From the NCBI GenBank assembly GCA_018242525.1, contig JAFEBS010000019.1, positions 124,001 to 188,000 on the forward strand: DNA of 64,000 bases, given 5' to 3'. The stretch is from Planctomycetota bacterium (GTDB taxonomy: Bacteria; Planctomycetota; Planctomycetia; Planctomycetales; Planctomycetaceae). Position numbers and translations under genes: made by a program. This document shows positions 41,717-51,664 of the stretch, piece after piece (positions within the stretch are counted from its first letter, which is position 1; every line of letters begins with the position of its first letter). A model generated the notes under the pieces. That model was not told the origin of the DNA. It ran no database searches and worked only from the letters and a program-made list of their open reading frames with translations.

Positions 41717-42682
41717 ATGCCGCAAAAGCTGATTATCGATGCAGATCCGGGGATCGGAGACGCCTTGGCGATCGCCTTGGCGATTGCGGATCCCGACTTG
41801 GATGTGCTCGCGTTAACGGCTGTCGGAGGTTGCGTTTCGGCGATGCAGGCAGGACGGAATCTGCAGGCGATTGTGGAGGCGCTGGACCCCGCCAAATGGC
41901 CCCGGATCGGTGTCGGCTATTCCGGACAACGATTTCAGGACGAGGACGAACAGCACACCATCCCTGACTGGCAGCTACTTCACCGGAACCTGCACGGTGT
42001 GAATGGGTTGGGTGAATGGAGACCTACCGCCGCGGATCTGCATCACACCAAGGATGCGGTCAAGCTGATGACCGAACTTTCGCGGCAGTACCCCAACGAA
42101 ATTGTCCTGCTGTCGATGGGACCGCTGACCAACCTGGAACTGGCCTGTGAACTCGATACCGAATTCCTGTCCCGATTAAAGGGAGTAGTCTGCCTCGCGG
42201 GCGCGGTGTCACCACCGGGAGATGTCACTCCTGTGGCGGAATTCAACGTGCATTACGATCCCACTGCGGCCCGTGTCGTATTGCGGTATCCAGCCACCAA
42301 GACGCTGGTGCCGCTGGATGCCAGTCAGCGGACCATCCTGACGTTCGAACAGTATGATCGGCTGGGGCTGACCGAAGAGACCCCACATGGCCGGTTGCTG
42401 CATCAATTGATCCCCTTTGCACTGCGTGCCCATCATCAGCACTTGGGAATGGAGGGGATGCTGCTGGCCGAAGTGACCGCGCTGGTGGCCGTTGCCCGCC
42501 CACAACAGTTCCAGCGAACGACGATGGCGGTCGATGTGGAAATCGAAGGCGAGTTGACTCGCGGCATGACGGTTTTCGACCGCCGCGCGAACCCGACCTG
42601 GCGGAAGAACATTGACGTGCTGAGTGACGTGGAACCACAGGGGGTACTCGATTACTTAACAGGGATCCTAGGCACCCGATAA
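41717..42682 (+). CDS. Inosine-uridine nucleoside hydrolase family protein
   Basis: A 321-residue protein of the IUNH family, which cleaves ribonucleosides to base and ribose. The N-terminal calcium motif is IIDADPGIGDALA: D8, D10 and D15 are present, but the usual second-last Asp of DTDPGIDDA is Gly14. Other family marks are IVLLSMGPLTNLELAC, PVAEFNVHYDPTAARVV and the closing acid region in LLAEVTALVAVA. A histidine-containing active-site segment is less clear. Loss of Asp14 may change activity. ATG at 41717 is preceded by GGAGAGACTTCCCGA. It is divergent from the MoeA fusion gene. Confidence 0.85.
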   Translation: MPQKLIIDADPGIGDALAIALAIADPDLDVLALTAVGGCVSAMQAGRNLQAIVEALDPAKWPRIGVGYSGQRFQDEDEQHTIPDWQLLHRNLHGVNGLGEWRPTAADLHHTKDAVKLMTELSRQYPNEIVLLSMGPLTNLELACELDTEFLSRLKGVVCLAGAVSPPGDVTPVAEFNVHYDPTAARVVLRYPATKTLVPLDASQRTILTFEQYDRLGLTEETPHGRLLHQLIPFALRAHHQHLGMEGMLLAEVTALVAVARPQQFQRTTMAVDVEIEGELTRGMTVFDRRANPTWRKNIDVLSDVEPQGVLDYLTGILGTR

Positions 42683-42760
42683 TCAGCAGATTATGCTGTG
42701 ACATTGAAGTCCAACGACCATACTCCTCCAGACCTCTGGAAAAATGGAAGGTGCCATTCA

Positions 42761-44143
42761 ATGACGCATATGCTGCCCGGTTCACCCTCTCGAGATTCCG
42801 GTTACGGAAAGCAATTTTCCCAACACGTGACGTTTGTGCTGACATTGGGAATTGGTCTGATTGCCACTTCAGCGCTGGCAGCCGATTGGACTCGATTCCG
42901 CGGACCCAACGGAAACAGTATTGCCGAGGGACCCGCACATCCGGCCGAGTGGAGCGAAGACTCCAACGTTGCGTGGAAGGTGAAGGTTCCAGGACGCGGC
43001 TGGTCCCAACCGGTGGTGACGGGTGACAAGGTGTTTGTCACGACCGCTGTCGCCGAAAACGAGGAAAAGCCCAGACGCTTTGATGGAGGTGTACCGGCTG
43101 GAGCTCGCGATGCAACGAAAGACAATTATCAGTGGAAAGTATTCTGTCTTTCTCTGCAGACAGGAAAGGTGATTTGGGAGCAGACTCCGTACGAAGGAAA
43201 GCCGGAGACTCCCAAACATCGGGGGAATACCTATGCCTCCGAGACGCCTGTGACGGACGGTGAACATCTGATCGCCTACTTCGGGATGCGGGGGGTGGTC
43301 TGCTACGACATGTCCGGACGGCAACTGTGGGAGAGACGTCTCGGTGCCTTTCCCATGCAGGCTGGCTGGGGTAGCGGCAGTTCGCCGATTCTCGTCGGTG
43401 ACGTCGTCGTTATTCAATGTGACAACATGAAGTCCTCGTTTCTGGTCGGCCTGAACAAGAAAACTGGCGACGAAATGTGGCGCATCCAACGCGAGGAGAA
43501 ATCCAACTGGTCCACGCCGTATCTCTGGAAAAACAAGCTGCGGACGGAACTGGTCGTTGCCGGCGGCCAGAAGATGCGGTCGTACGATCCCGAGTCGCGC
43601 AAGATCTTGTGGGAGATGGCTGGCAGCGGACGAACATCCGTTTCGCCGGTGGGTGACGACGAGATGCTCTATGTCGATTCGGTCGACTGGTTCCAGGGAA
43701 GCCCCGGTCGATTTGCGGCCATTCGCGCGGGAGCATCCGGCGACATCTCGTTACCGGATGACAAGACCTCCAGCGAGTCTGTGGCGTGGAGCATCCTGTT
43801 CAAGTCTTACCGCAATTCATCGCCGCTGGTGTATGGGGGTGGTCTGTACATGGTCGATCAGGTCGGCGGAATTGTCCGCTGCTTCGATCCCAGGACCGGG
43901 AAGCTTCTTTATCAGCAACGCCTGCCGGACGGGACCGGATTCGCGGCATCCCCCTGGGCCAACGATGGCAAAGTTTTTTTACCGGACGACTCCGGGATCA
44001 CGTTTGTCATCGAACCCGGTCCTGAATTCAAACTGATTTCGTCCAATCGTTTGAGCGACGAGATCTTCTGGTCGTCGGCCGCCATCAGTGGAGATCAACT
44101 TCTGCTGCGCGGACAGCAGCATTTGTATTGCATCCGAAAATGA
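42761..44143 (+). CDS. Secreted PQQ-like beta-propeller protein
   Basis: A 460-residue exported propeller. ATG at 42761 has GGAAGG upstream and leads into a signal peptide (VTFVLTLGIGLIATSALA) with cleavage just before ADWTRFRGPNGNSIAEG, the standard mature start of this family. Blades carry CLSLQTGKVIWEQT, CYDMSGRQLWERR, GLNKKTGDEMWRIQ, SYDPESRKILWEMA and CFDPRTGKLLYQQ. There are no quinoprotein catalytic motifs, so it is probably an outer-surface or periplasmic binding protein. It is followed 35 bases later by another secreted gene. Confidence 0.87.
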   Translation: MTHMLPGSPSRDSGYGKQFSQHVTFVLTLGIGLIATSALAADWTRFRGPNGNSIAEGPAHPAEWSEDSNVAWKVKVPGRGWSQPVVTGDKVFVTTAVAENEEKPRRFDGGVPAGARDATKDNYQWKVFCLSLQTGKVIWEQTPYEGKPETPKHRGNTYASETPVTDGEHLIAYFGMRGVVCYDMSGRQLWERRLGAFPMQAGWGSGSSPILVGDVVVIQCDNMKSSFLVGLNKKTGDEMWRIQREEKSNWSTPYLWKNKLRTELVVAGGQKMRSYDPESRKILWEMAGSGRTSVSPVGDDEMLYVDSVDWFQGSPGRFAAIRAGASGDISLPDDKTSSESVAWSILFKSYRNSSPLVYGGGLYMVDQVGGIVRCFDPRTGKLLYQQRLPDGTGFAASPWANDGKVFLPDDSGITFVIEPGPEFKLISSNRLSDEIFWSSAAISGDQLLLRGQQHLYCIRK

Positions 44144-44178
44144 CCGAAACACGGTCGTGAAACAGGAACAGTGAGCCA

Positions 44179-45030
44179 ATGCGAAGCCAATACGCATGCC
44201 GCCTGACCCGAGTGATGCTCTGCAGTTTCGTGTTCCTGGCTCGACTCGGGCCGGCGGAGGAGCCAAAGCCCCCGGACGAGATCCAGAACCTGCGCAAGGG
44301 GAAACTTCTGAAATGGACACGCGAGTACTCCGAAAAGACACGCGTGACAGTCCTGTCTGACGGTCAGGAACAGGCTGCCACGCTGAAGATGGAACCTGTC
44401 ATGCGATACTCGGACGAGCCGCGATTTATTTCGGATGCCACATTGTGGATCTGGTCCGTGAACTCGCGGCCGGTGGCGATTCAGAAAGTCGAGATCAACG
44501 ACACGGCCGCGGTCCCGCATTGGCAGGTCTGCTTCGGATCGTTTGCCGAGTCGAATATCAGTGTGAAATGGTCGGGCGACCGGACCTTCAAATCCAAGAC
44601 GCCGGGTTGGGTGTTTGAACCCATTCCCAATGCCGAAAAGCCCGCACAACGAGCCAACGCTCGGACTCTGCAACTGCGATCCTTGTCGCGCCGGTTTGGG
44701 GGCAGCGTCTATTCCAACACGCAGAAGACCAACATCGAAATGCGGCTGCTGTCCAAGCCAACGTACGAATACATTGATCCCAAGTCCAAACTGCCGGTTG
44801 GAGCGGTCTTCAGTCTGGTTTCGAACGGTACCAATCCCACGATCTTTCTGGCGATCGAAGCCCGTCGAGATAAGAACGGCATCGAGGGCTGGTATCACGC
44901 TCACACGCGAATGACAGCAGACACCGGAGCGCTTCGTCTGGACGACAAGACGATCTGGACCTTCGACGACGACAAGACGGACAACTGGACCTACTTCCCG
45001 TTGCCGCAAGAAACGATTCCGAAGGAATGA
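44179..45030 (+). CDS. Hypothetical secreted protein
   Basis: A 283-residue protein with a short signal peptide (RVMLCSFVFLARLG, cleavage near GPAEE). The mature part is beta-rich, with ATLWIWSVNSRPVAIQKVE, VSNGTNPTIFLAIEARRD and WYHAHTRMTADTGALRLDD. No known family was recognised. It lies 35 bases after the PQQ-propeller gene on the same strand, so the two are probably expressed together. The ribosome-binding site before ATG 44179 is a weak GAACAGTGA. Confidence 0.72.
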   Translation: MRSQYACRLTRVMLCSFVFLARLGPAEEPKPPDEIQNLRKGKLLKWTREYSEKTRVTVLSDGQEQAATLKMEPVMRYSDEPRFISDATLWIWSVNSRPVAIQKVEINDTAAVPHWQVCFGSFAESNISVKWSGDRTFKSKTPGWVFEPIPNAEKPAQRANARTLQLRSLSRRFGGSVYSNTQKTNIEMRLLSKPTYEYIDPKSKLPVGAVFSLVSNGTNPTIFLAIEARRDKNGIEGWYHAHTRMTADTGALRLDDKTIWTFDDDKTDNWTYFPLPQETIPKE

Positions 45031-45295
45031 CACGGTCTTCGGCCACCTGCGGCGGGCGAATCCACTGGTGGGGACGTGGCCCCATTCAAGGAAGTAGTCG
45101 AGCCGCAATGTCCCGCAACTGACGGAACGGCCAATCCGGCGTCTGCAAGCTCAAGTTTACATCAGCTCCTGCTTGCGCGCATAATGGCGGGACACGGCCC
45201 GTTCTCAGAGTTGCGCGGGTGATGACCATCAACCGTCGTCAGTCGGCCACCGCACTCGATTTGCCCATCGATGCACGAATCTGCAGGAATTCAGC

Positions 45296-46762
45296 ATGGC
45301 CAACCCTGAACAATCGAGCAGTCCCAGCCAGCCCTCGGAAGGGAAAAAGGGACTGACGCACCTGGGCAAATACAAGCTGCAGAAGAAACTTGGTCAAGGG
45401 GGCATGGGCGAAGTTTATCTGGCCGAAGACACTAAGCTGGGACGCAGTGCCGCTGTGAAGGTGTTGTCGAAGCAATTGGCAGGAAAGGCCGATTTTGTCC
45501 AACGCTTCCATCGTGAAGCGCGGGCCATGGCCAAGTTGAATCACGAAAATGCGGTCAGCGTGTACGATGTCGACGAAGACCATGGCTTTCACTTCGTGGC
45601 CATGGAATTTGTGGATGGCATGAGCATGCAGAAATGGATGGACCAGCTTGGCAAGCTTCCCATCGGCGACGCTCTGCATGTCGTCCTGCGCTGCGCTGAA
45701 GCACTGCAGGTGGCACACGATCAAAACATGATTCACCGGGACATCAAGCCCGATAACATTATGCTGACCAGCAAGGGAAAGGTGAAAGTGGCCGACTTCG
45801 GTCTGGCCAAGGCGGCCGATGAAGACCTGTCGATGACCCAGACGGGCACGGGGTTGGGGACGCCGTATTACATGGCCCCCGAGCAGGCGCGAAACGCCAA
45901 GTACGTGGACTGTCGGACCGATGTCTACGCGGTCGGGATCACCTTGTATTACTTCCTGACGGGGAAGCTGCCATTCTCGGGCGATTCGGTTCTCGAAATC
46001 ATCACCAATAAGGAAAAGGGCCTGTTTCCTCCGGCTCGTCGACTGAATCCCGAGGTTCCCGAACGATTGGATTTGATGATCGACAAGATGATCGCCAGGG
46101 ATGTCAACGTTCGTTGCAAGGACTGTGCGGAAGTTATCAAGCTACTCACCAGCCTGGGGTTGGAAAGCCCTTCGCTGTCGTTCATTGATGCGCCCGACAA
46201 GGTGGTCCAGACGGCCGCAGGCGCGGCCCCGACGGCCCGCGGTAACACCACTCAGGCTGCCGCCCCGCGGTCCACCGTGGTGGGACGAACGTCCGCCCAG
46301 GATGCCGCGCGGACTCAGCCAAAGGTCAATGCGGAACAGCAATGGATCGTCCAGTACCGGACATCGCAGGGCAAAGATACGATCGTCCGGTTAACCACAA
46401 TGCAGATTCTGCAGGGCCTGAAAGGCGGTTCGATCGATCAGAAGGCCCGTGCCAAGAAAAATGTGGCCGACCAGTTCATGCCGCTCGGCTATTTCCCGGA
46501 ATTCGAGAAGACGGTCGAAGGTCGGGTGATCAAGGACAAGGCGGATCAAAAGGCGGGCGACATGAAGTCGCTCTACAAGGATATCGAACGGCAATACGAC
46601 CGACGCGGCTGGAATCGCTGGTTCCGCAACCTGGTTTCCGGAACGTTTGGCATGATCAGCCTGATCATCTGGCTGACAGTCGTTTTTGGCGGGATCTTCG
46701 CAATTTACTACTTCCGTCAGCCCCTGTGGGACGGGATGGCAAACCTGCTGAATGCCAAGTGA
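45296..46762 (+). CDS. Ser/Thr protein kinase with C-terminal membrane helix
   Basis: A 488-residue kinase with all key residues: KLGQGGMGEVYLAED, Lys55 (AVKVL), HRD at 147-149 (HRDIKPDNI), DFG at 167-169 and APEQAR. A Thr/Ala/Gln-rich linker follows, then a domain of about 60 residues starting QWIVQYRTSQGKDTIVRLTT that resembles the GYF_2-type modules on planctomycete proteins, and a membrane helix (FGMISLIIWLTVVFGGIFAI). The kinase therefore faces the cytoplasm and is anchored at its C-terminus. The activation loop SMTQTGTGLGTPYYMAPE has several Thr for autophosphorylation. ATG at 45296 has AGGA upstream. Confidence 0.93.
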   Translation: MANPEQSSSPSQPSEGKKGLTHLGKYKLQKKLGQGGMGEVYLAEDTKLGRSAAVKVLSKQLAGKADFVQRFHREARAMAKLNHENAVSVYDVDEDHGFHFVAMEFVDGMSMQKWMDQLGKLPIGDALHVVLRCAEALQVAHDQNMIHRDIKPDNIMLTSKGKVKVADFGLAKAADEDLSMTQTGTGLGTPYYMAPEQARNAKYVDCRTDVYAVGITLYYFLTGKLPFSGDSVLEIITNKEKGLFPPARRLNPEVPERLDLMIDKMIARDVNVRCKDCAEVIKLLTSLGLESPSLSFIDAPDKVVQTAAGAAPTARGNTTQAAAPRSTVVGRTSAQDAARTQPKVNAEQQWIVQYRTSQGKDTIVRLTTMQILQGLKGGSIDQKARAKKNVADQFMPLGYFPEFEKTVEGRVIKDKADQKAGDMKSLYKDIERQYDRRGWNRWFRNLVSGTFGMISLIIWLTVVFGGIFAIYYFRQPLWDGMANLLNAK

Positions 46763-47231
46763 ACGACCTCCCGGCCGACGGACACGCGAGGGATTTCCTG
46801 CCGATTCTCGATTCCCGGGCAGAACTGAGCCAGCGCGGCTCGGCTTTTCCCACGACAGGGCAGTCTCTGGCCATTCCGTCGCTTGGAACCTCGCACCTCG
46901 GCTTGAGAATCCGGATCGGACTCTGATTCACTTCGGGGGAATTCTCTTGAAGGAATCCCGTCACGGTCCCACAATGAACCGTCCCCGAAGCGTTTCACTT
47001 ATTGAATTCACGGAATTCGGGAAACTCGCAGTAACCAGCATATCTTACTCGGGTTGCCAGACCGAACCTGGCAGCCGGGATCCGAGAGGCGAATCCCGGG
47101 TGGAATGGTACCGATCGTGCTTGCCCCGGTTGGTCATCCGATAAACGTGGTAAGAAATAGTATGTTCTGGCGGACTGAACGACCATATCGTCGGCCGGCT
47201 TCGCCCGCAGTCCCTGTCAGGGTGTCATGTG
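46763..47231. other. 469-base intergenic region
   Basis: This lies between the kinase and the esterase-like gene on the same strand. Frames on both strands are short, Arg/Pro-rich and overlap each other. A small hairpin CGGGAT/ATCCCG lies near 47078-47100. A promoter for the downstream gene is expected. No repeat family of this window and no tRNA-like fold was found. Confidence 0.4.
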
Positions 47232-49628
47232 ATGGCCCGCTCCAATTGCTCGCCGCTCCCCTTCCGAGCATTCGTGTTCGTCGCCGTCATCTTTGCGTTC
47301 TCGGCATCTCCGGCCGGCGAATTCCGATTGAAGAACGGCACGCTGCTGAAGGGGAATATCTACCTGATGTCAGATTTGGGCGGAAAGGAAAACCGGTTTG
47401 ACAAGCAACTGGCAGAACGGGATTCCGATCCGAAACCTCAGTTGATCGTCATGGTCGACAATGACTGGCAAAAGTACTACGTCCCCCGGCGTCAGATCCC
47501 CGACGCAATCAACGATAGCATCAATGCAACCCCCGTCGTCTTTGACTACAAATTATTGAAACGCGATCAATCCAAGTTAATCACGACCGTCGGGTCCATC
47601 GTTGCCGTGACCGAGTTCAACGAATTCGGGCAGCGCACCATCACTCTGGCGTCGCAACGAGGGAACCTGGATGTGATCCAGGCGATCAGTCGCATTGCCC
47701 CGGATCACGTGGTTCTGGACGGCTTGAACTATAACTGGAAAATGGGCGTTTCGCTGAAGGCCATTCCGCCCGATGTGCTGGACAAGGTCATTCGGCAAAA
47801 GGTCAAGTCCGATGACGCGTTTGCTCGATTCAAGTTGGTCAGCTTCTACGCGCAGGCAGAAATGTATCCGGAAGCCTTCAAGGAACTGGATGCCATCCTG
47901 GCCGCCTTCCCCGATCAAAAGGCACGGGTCAACGGGGTCCGGGCCGAGTTGTCTGACTACTTTGGTCGCGAAGTCTTGCGCGAATTGAATCGGCGCCGGG
48001 CCGCCGGGCAACATCGGCTGGCGAGCGATTTCGCCGTTCGACTGACATCCCAGCAGTTGGGTGGAGCAGTCATGGACAGTGTCAAAAAATTCATCCGCGA
48101 CTATGAGGATCAGATCAAGGCCGGCAACCGGGCCAAAAACCTGCTGGTGGAGATGCAGGCCAAATTGACATCGAAAGACCAGCTGGAAAAGCTGCAACCA
48201 TTGCGTACGGAAATCAATGAGCAACTGGATCTGGAATCGCTGCCGCGTATGGATGCGTTTCTGCAGGCGGAAACCGATCCGAGACTGACGATCGAGCAGC
48301 GACTGGCGCTCGCCTATTCGGGCTGGGTGGTGGGGGCCGCGAATGCCATCACCGATCTGAACCTGGCCATTCGCTATTGGGATGCACGTCACAGCATCCT
48401 GGAGGCGGTTCGCGCTGAAACGGTTCAGGATCGTGACGAGCGTTTTCAGGAACTGCGGCGCGTGGAAGGGGTGGGCCCCAGGGCCGTCCTGCAACTGACC
48501 GCGTTCCTGCCCGCGATCCTCGACATCGGTGAAATTCGGCCGGGCGAGGTCCACAAGGTTCAGGTCACTCCCGAGGGCCAGACACCGTCCATTTCCTATT
48601 CTGTCCTGCTTCCGCCTGAATACTCGCCGAACCATTCCTATCCACTGCTGATCGCCCTGCGATCCCGCGACCATTCCGTCGAGGAAACGATCAAATGGTG
48701 GGGCGGGACCGCGGAACAACAGGGGCCGTCGATGCGCCGTGGGTACATTGTCATCGCCCCGGACTATGTAGACGACAAGCAGGCCGAATACAACTACAGT
48801 CTGGCGGCCCACACTTCGGTGATCGAGTCGCTGCGCGACGCCCGGAAGCGATTCAGTGTGGATTCCAATCGCGTCTTTCTGGCGGGACATGGAATCGGGG
48901 CCGACGCGGCGTTTGATCTCGGCATGGCGCACCCCGATGAATTCGCCGGTGTCATTCCGATCGGGGGTGAATGCCAGCACTATCCCGCCCGCACCTACCT
49001 GAACGGCCAATATACGTCCTGGTATGTGATCGGTCGTGGCTACTCCAAGTTATCGCGTGATCAGGCTAACGTCGTTCCGCAGACAGATCAGGCCAACAAC
49101 GAAGTTTTCAAGCACATCTTCATCAATGGTGCCCGCTTTGACTTCATGCTGGTGGAATACCTGGGTCGCGGAATGGATCGGCACATGGACGAAGTCCCCA
49201 AACTGTTCGACTGGATGGATCTGCATGTGAGAAAACCGGCTCCAACGCAATTTGAAGTCAAGACACTTCGCAAGACCGACAATCGCTACTTCTGGCTGAC
49301 AGTCCTTGATCTTCCACGAAATCAGATTCTGCCCGCCCCCCAGGGAACGACAATCACGCCGCCGATGGAAATCGTGACCAAGGTCGTGAAGGGGGACACG
49401 TTGAACACCGACGGCAACTTCCTGCGGATCTCGTCACCCGGCAAACGCTACATCGTGCGACTGACATCCGACATGATCGACTTTGAAAAGCGGCTGAAGA
49501 TCAACAAGGACGGCAGGGCCATGGCCCCCGCATTTGTTACGCCCGATTCCGCCGCCATCCTCGACGAATTGCGCGCCACGGGCGACCGAACCCGATTGCC
49601 ACTGGCCACGTTGACGCTGGAGCCCTGA
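47232..49628 (+). CDS. Large secreted protein with alpha/beta-hydrolase fold lacking the nucleophile Ser
   Basis: A 798-residue exported protein (signal FRAFVFVAVIFAFSAS). The N-terminal half is mixed and helical (LVSFYAQAEMYPEAFKELDA reads as TPR-like). From about residue 440 an esterase/peptidase-like alpha/beta-hydrolase domain follows: YSVLLPPEYSPNHSYPLLIA, GYIVIAPDYVDD, then VFLAGHGIGADAAFDLG. At the nucleophile elbow (552-556) the sequence is G-H-G-I-G, where enzymes have G-x-S-x-G, so Gly554 replaces Ser. It may be a binding protein or use another residue. ATG at 47232 directly follows an in-frame GTG at 47229. Confidence 0.8.
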   Translation: MARSNCSPLPFRAFVFVAVIFAFSASPAGEFRLKNGTLLKGNIYLMSDLGGKENRFDKQLAERDSDPKPQLIVMVDNDWQKYYVPRRQIPDAINDSINATPVVFDYKLLKRDQSKLITTVGSIVAVTEFNEFGQRTITLASQRGNLDVIQAISRIAPDHVVLDGLNYNWKMGVSLKAIPPDVLDKVIRQKVKSDDAFARFKLVSFYAQAEMYPEAFKELDAILAAFPDQKARVNGVRAELSDYFGREVLRELNRRRAAGQHRLASDFAVRLTSQQLGGAVMDSVKKFIRDYEDQIKAGNRAKNLLVEMQAKLTSKDQLEKLQPLRTEINEQLDLESLPRMDAFLQAETDPRLTIEQRLALAYSGWVVGAANAITDLNLAIRYWDARHSILEAVRAETVQDRDERFQELRRVEGVGPRAVLQLTAFLPAILDIGEIRPGEVHKVQVTPEGQTPSISYSVLLPPEYSPNHSYPLLIALRSRDHSVEETIKWWGGTAEQQGPSMRRGYIVIAPDYVDDKQAEYNYSLAAHTSVIESLRDARKRFSVDSNRVFLAGHGIGADAAFDLGMAHPDEFAGVIPIGGECQHYPARTYLNGQYTSWYVIGRGYSKLSRDQANVVPQTDQANNEVFKHIFINGARFDFMLVEYLGRGMDRHMDEVPKLFDWMDLHVRKPAPTQFEVKTLRKTDNRYFWLTVLDLPRNQILPAPQGTTITPPMEIVTKVVKGDTLNTDGNFLRISSPGKRYIVRLTSDMIDFEKRLKINKDGRAMAPAFVTPDSAAILDELRATGDRTRLPLATLTLEP

Positions 49629-49705
49629 CGGGCTTGCATTTCCACTCCGCCTTGCTCAAGTTGACACCCGGTGGCTGCGGGACCAACGATCACGTTTGGG
49701 AACGG

Positions 49706-51664
49706 ATGGAAAAGATGTCAGCGCGCTTTATCGGTTGTTACAGCACGGCCTTGGTAGTGTTCACGGTGTTCAGTACCGACATCGCGTGCGGGCGGGTCTA
49801 TTCGCCGCGAATCCTGACATCCCAAACGGCCGACACATACAGCCCACGCACGTTTGCCAATCACCCGGCCTGGAAGAATCTGTCCCCCGAATTGAAAGCA
49901 AAGGCGATTTTCGACTATCTGACGGATCGGGAAACGGGCCTCTACCCGCTGGGTGCAGGTGCCTTTGAAGGGGGCGACAAGGCCTACGAATTCAGCCTGG
50001 TACGCGACCCGATGAAGATCGTGAATGTGTATGGCTATGGCTATTGCGATGTGTTTGGCCCCGTCATGGCAGGGTTGTGGGAGCAGGGGGGCTGTGGTCA
50101 GGCCCGAACCGTCGATCTGCCCGGGATGAAACATGTGGCGTGTGAAGTTCTGGCCAATGATCGCTGGCGTTACCTGGATGTCGACCTGCGAGGCATCTTC
50201 CTGTCCCAGGATGGAGACCTGCGATCGCTGCAGGAGGCCCTCCAGGACCCGACGCTGTGGCAACACGAACGGGGACCACGTTTCTTCCCCAGGGACGATC
50301 TGGCAAATCTTCAGGAACAATTCCGGAAGTCGACTGTGGAACACCGGTACTCGGTCGCACCATCGGGCCACACGCTCGATTTCGTCTTGCGGCGCGGTGA
50401 AACGTTCACCCGCTGGTGGCAGCCTCAGGGCGGGCGGTGGTTGCTGGGCAGCGACGATGCCAAGAATCCCGCTCGCAAGGAATTGCTCGAACGGGACCCG
50501 CGCGGCCCGAAATCGAAGCATGCCGAGTTTACAACGCATACTCACGGCAATGGCCGGTTCGTCTATCAGCCGAACTTGAAAAAGTCCGCGGACGATTTTG
50601 AAGATGGAGTCTTTGCTGCTCACAATCTCCATGTCACCGAGCATGGTCTGACCTTGAAAGCACCCGGCGACGGCTGGGCGGTGTTTGAGGTTCGATCTCC
50701 CTATGTCATCGTCCCTGTGGTGGGAAAGCTGGAAGATCCCAAGGATGACAGCGAGGCATCGGTCATCGAAGTCGACGCGGCCGAGGCCACGCTGGCGTGG
50801 TCACCGGACTTCGGTGACAGTTGGATTACCCTGGAGCCCAAGCAATGGCCTGCTGTAATGGACCTGACACCCCAGGTGGCTGGCAGTTACGGGTATCTGT
50901 TCAAGGTGGCACTGAAGGGGAAGCCGGATGCCGCAGTGGTTCGATCACTCAAAATCACGACCTGGGTCCAGCAGGCTCCGGCCACACTGCCCGCATTGAA
51001 GTCGGGTGACAATTCCCTTGAGTTGAAAACCGGCGATCACTACGGTCTGCCGAGTCGAGTTCTGTCGATTCAGCCCAACTGCTCCGACGAAAACGCATTC
51101 CTGCATTACCTGCTGCGGGCTCCGCAGGAATACGATCCGACCAGCCGATCCGCGCGTGCGAAGGGGCCGTTGATCGCTCGACTACCCGCCTTACCGAAAA
51201 CCAGGATCGCCTGGTTTTCCGCCGGAGCCAGTTTTGGAATGCCAGTCGGCCCTGACTCCAGTGCTCCTCACAATTCGATCGCATACGCGGCCAATGCCCC
51301 CCGCGACTTCCAACCGCTGTTCGTCGACGGGCCAGGTGGAGTCAATCCCATCAATCGTCCGACACCGCAATCGCACTGGCATTACAACGTGGATCGCGAA
51401 GTGAAACTCGATTCGCCCGCCAATGCGATTTATGTCCGCTACGACGGCAATCCCCTGAACTCCTATCGGCTGTATGCCCATTGCGTGGAGGAAGAACCTG
51501 TGAAGCCAACGCCACTGCGAGTGACCCATGCATGGACGGAAGCGGGACAGCCGAGAGAATATACACAGTCGCTCGAACCCGGCACCGACCGTTATCAGAT
51601 CCAGGCCGGCCCGGATCCTGTCAACGTTTCGATCGAGCTCTCTGTTCCGGGCGGAATGGAATAG
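49706..51664 (+). CDS. Secreted transglutaminase-like domain protein
   Basis: A 652-residue exported protein. ATG at 49706 (or 49715) starts a signal peptide (GCYSTALVVFTVFSTDIA). Around residues 100-170 the sequence has the transglutaminase/peptidase-like order Cys-His-Asp: GYGYCDVFGPVMAGLWEQGG, GMKHVACEVLAND, WRYLDVDLRG. The long remainder is beta-rich and looks like Ig- or sandwich-type modules with no named family. A protein cross-linking or cell-wall peptidase role is possible. It follows the preceding gene by 77 bases on the same strand and may be coexpressed. Confidence 0.7.
   Translation: MEKMSARFIGCYSTALVVFTVFSTDIACGRVYSPRILTSQTADTYSPRTFANHPAWKNLSPELKAKAIFDYLTDRETGLYPLGAGAFEGGDKAYEFSLVRDPMKIVNVYGYGYCDVFGPVMAGLWEQGGCGQARTVDLPGMKHVACEVLANDRWRYLDVDLRGIFLSQDGDLRSLQEALQDPTLWQHERGPRFFPRDDLANLQEQFRKSTVEHRYSVAPSGHTLDFVLRRGETFTRWWQPQGGRWLLGSDDAKNPARKELLERDPRGPKSKHAEFTTHTHGNGRFVYQPNLKKSADDFEDGVFAAHNLHVTEHGLTLKAPGDGWAVFEVRSPYVIVPVVGKLEDPKDDSEASVIEVDAAEATLAWSPDFGDSWITLEPKQWPAVMDLTPQVAGSYGYLFKVALKGKPDAAVVRSLKITTWVQQAPATLPALKSGDNSLELKTGDHYGLPSRVLSIQPNCSDENAFLHYLLRAPQEYDPTSRSARAKGPLIARLPALPKTRIAWFSAGASFGMPVGPDSSAPHNSIAYAANAPRDFQPLFVDGPGGVNPINRPTPQSHWHYNVDREVKLDSPANAIYVRYDGNPLNSYRLYAHCVEEEPVKPTPLRVTHAWTEAGQPREYTQSLEPGTDRYQIQAGPDPVNVSIELSVPGGME

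Noticed and set aside
47577..49010. 477-codon frame on the minus strand
   Set aside because: Antisense to the esterase-like gene; composition is that of a shadow frame.
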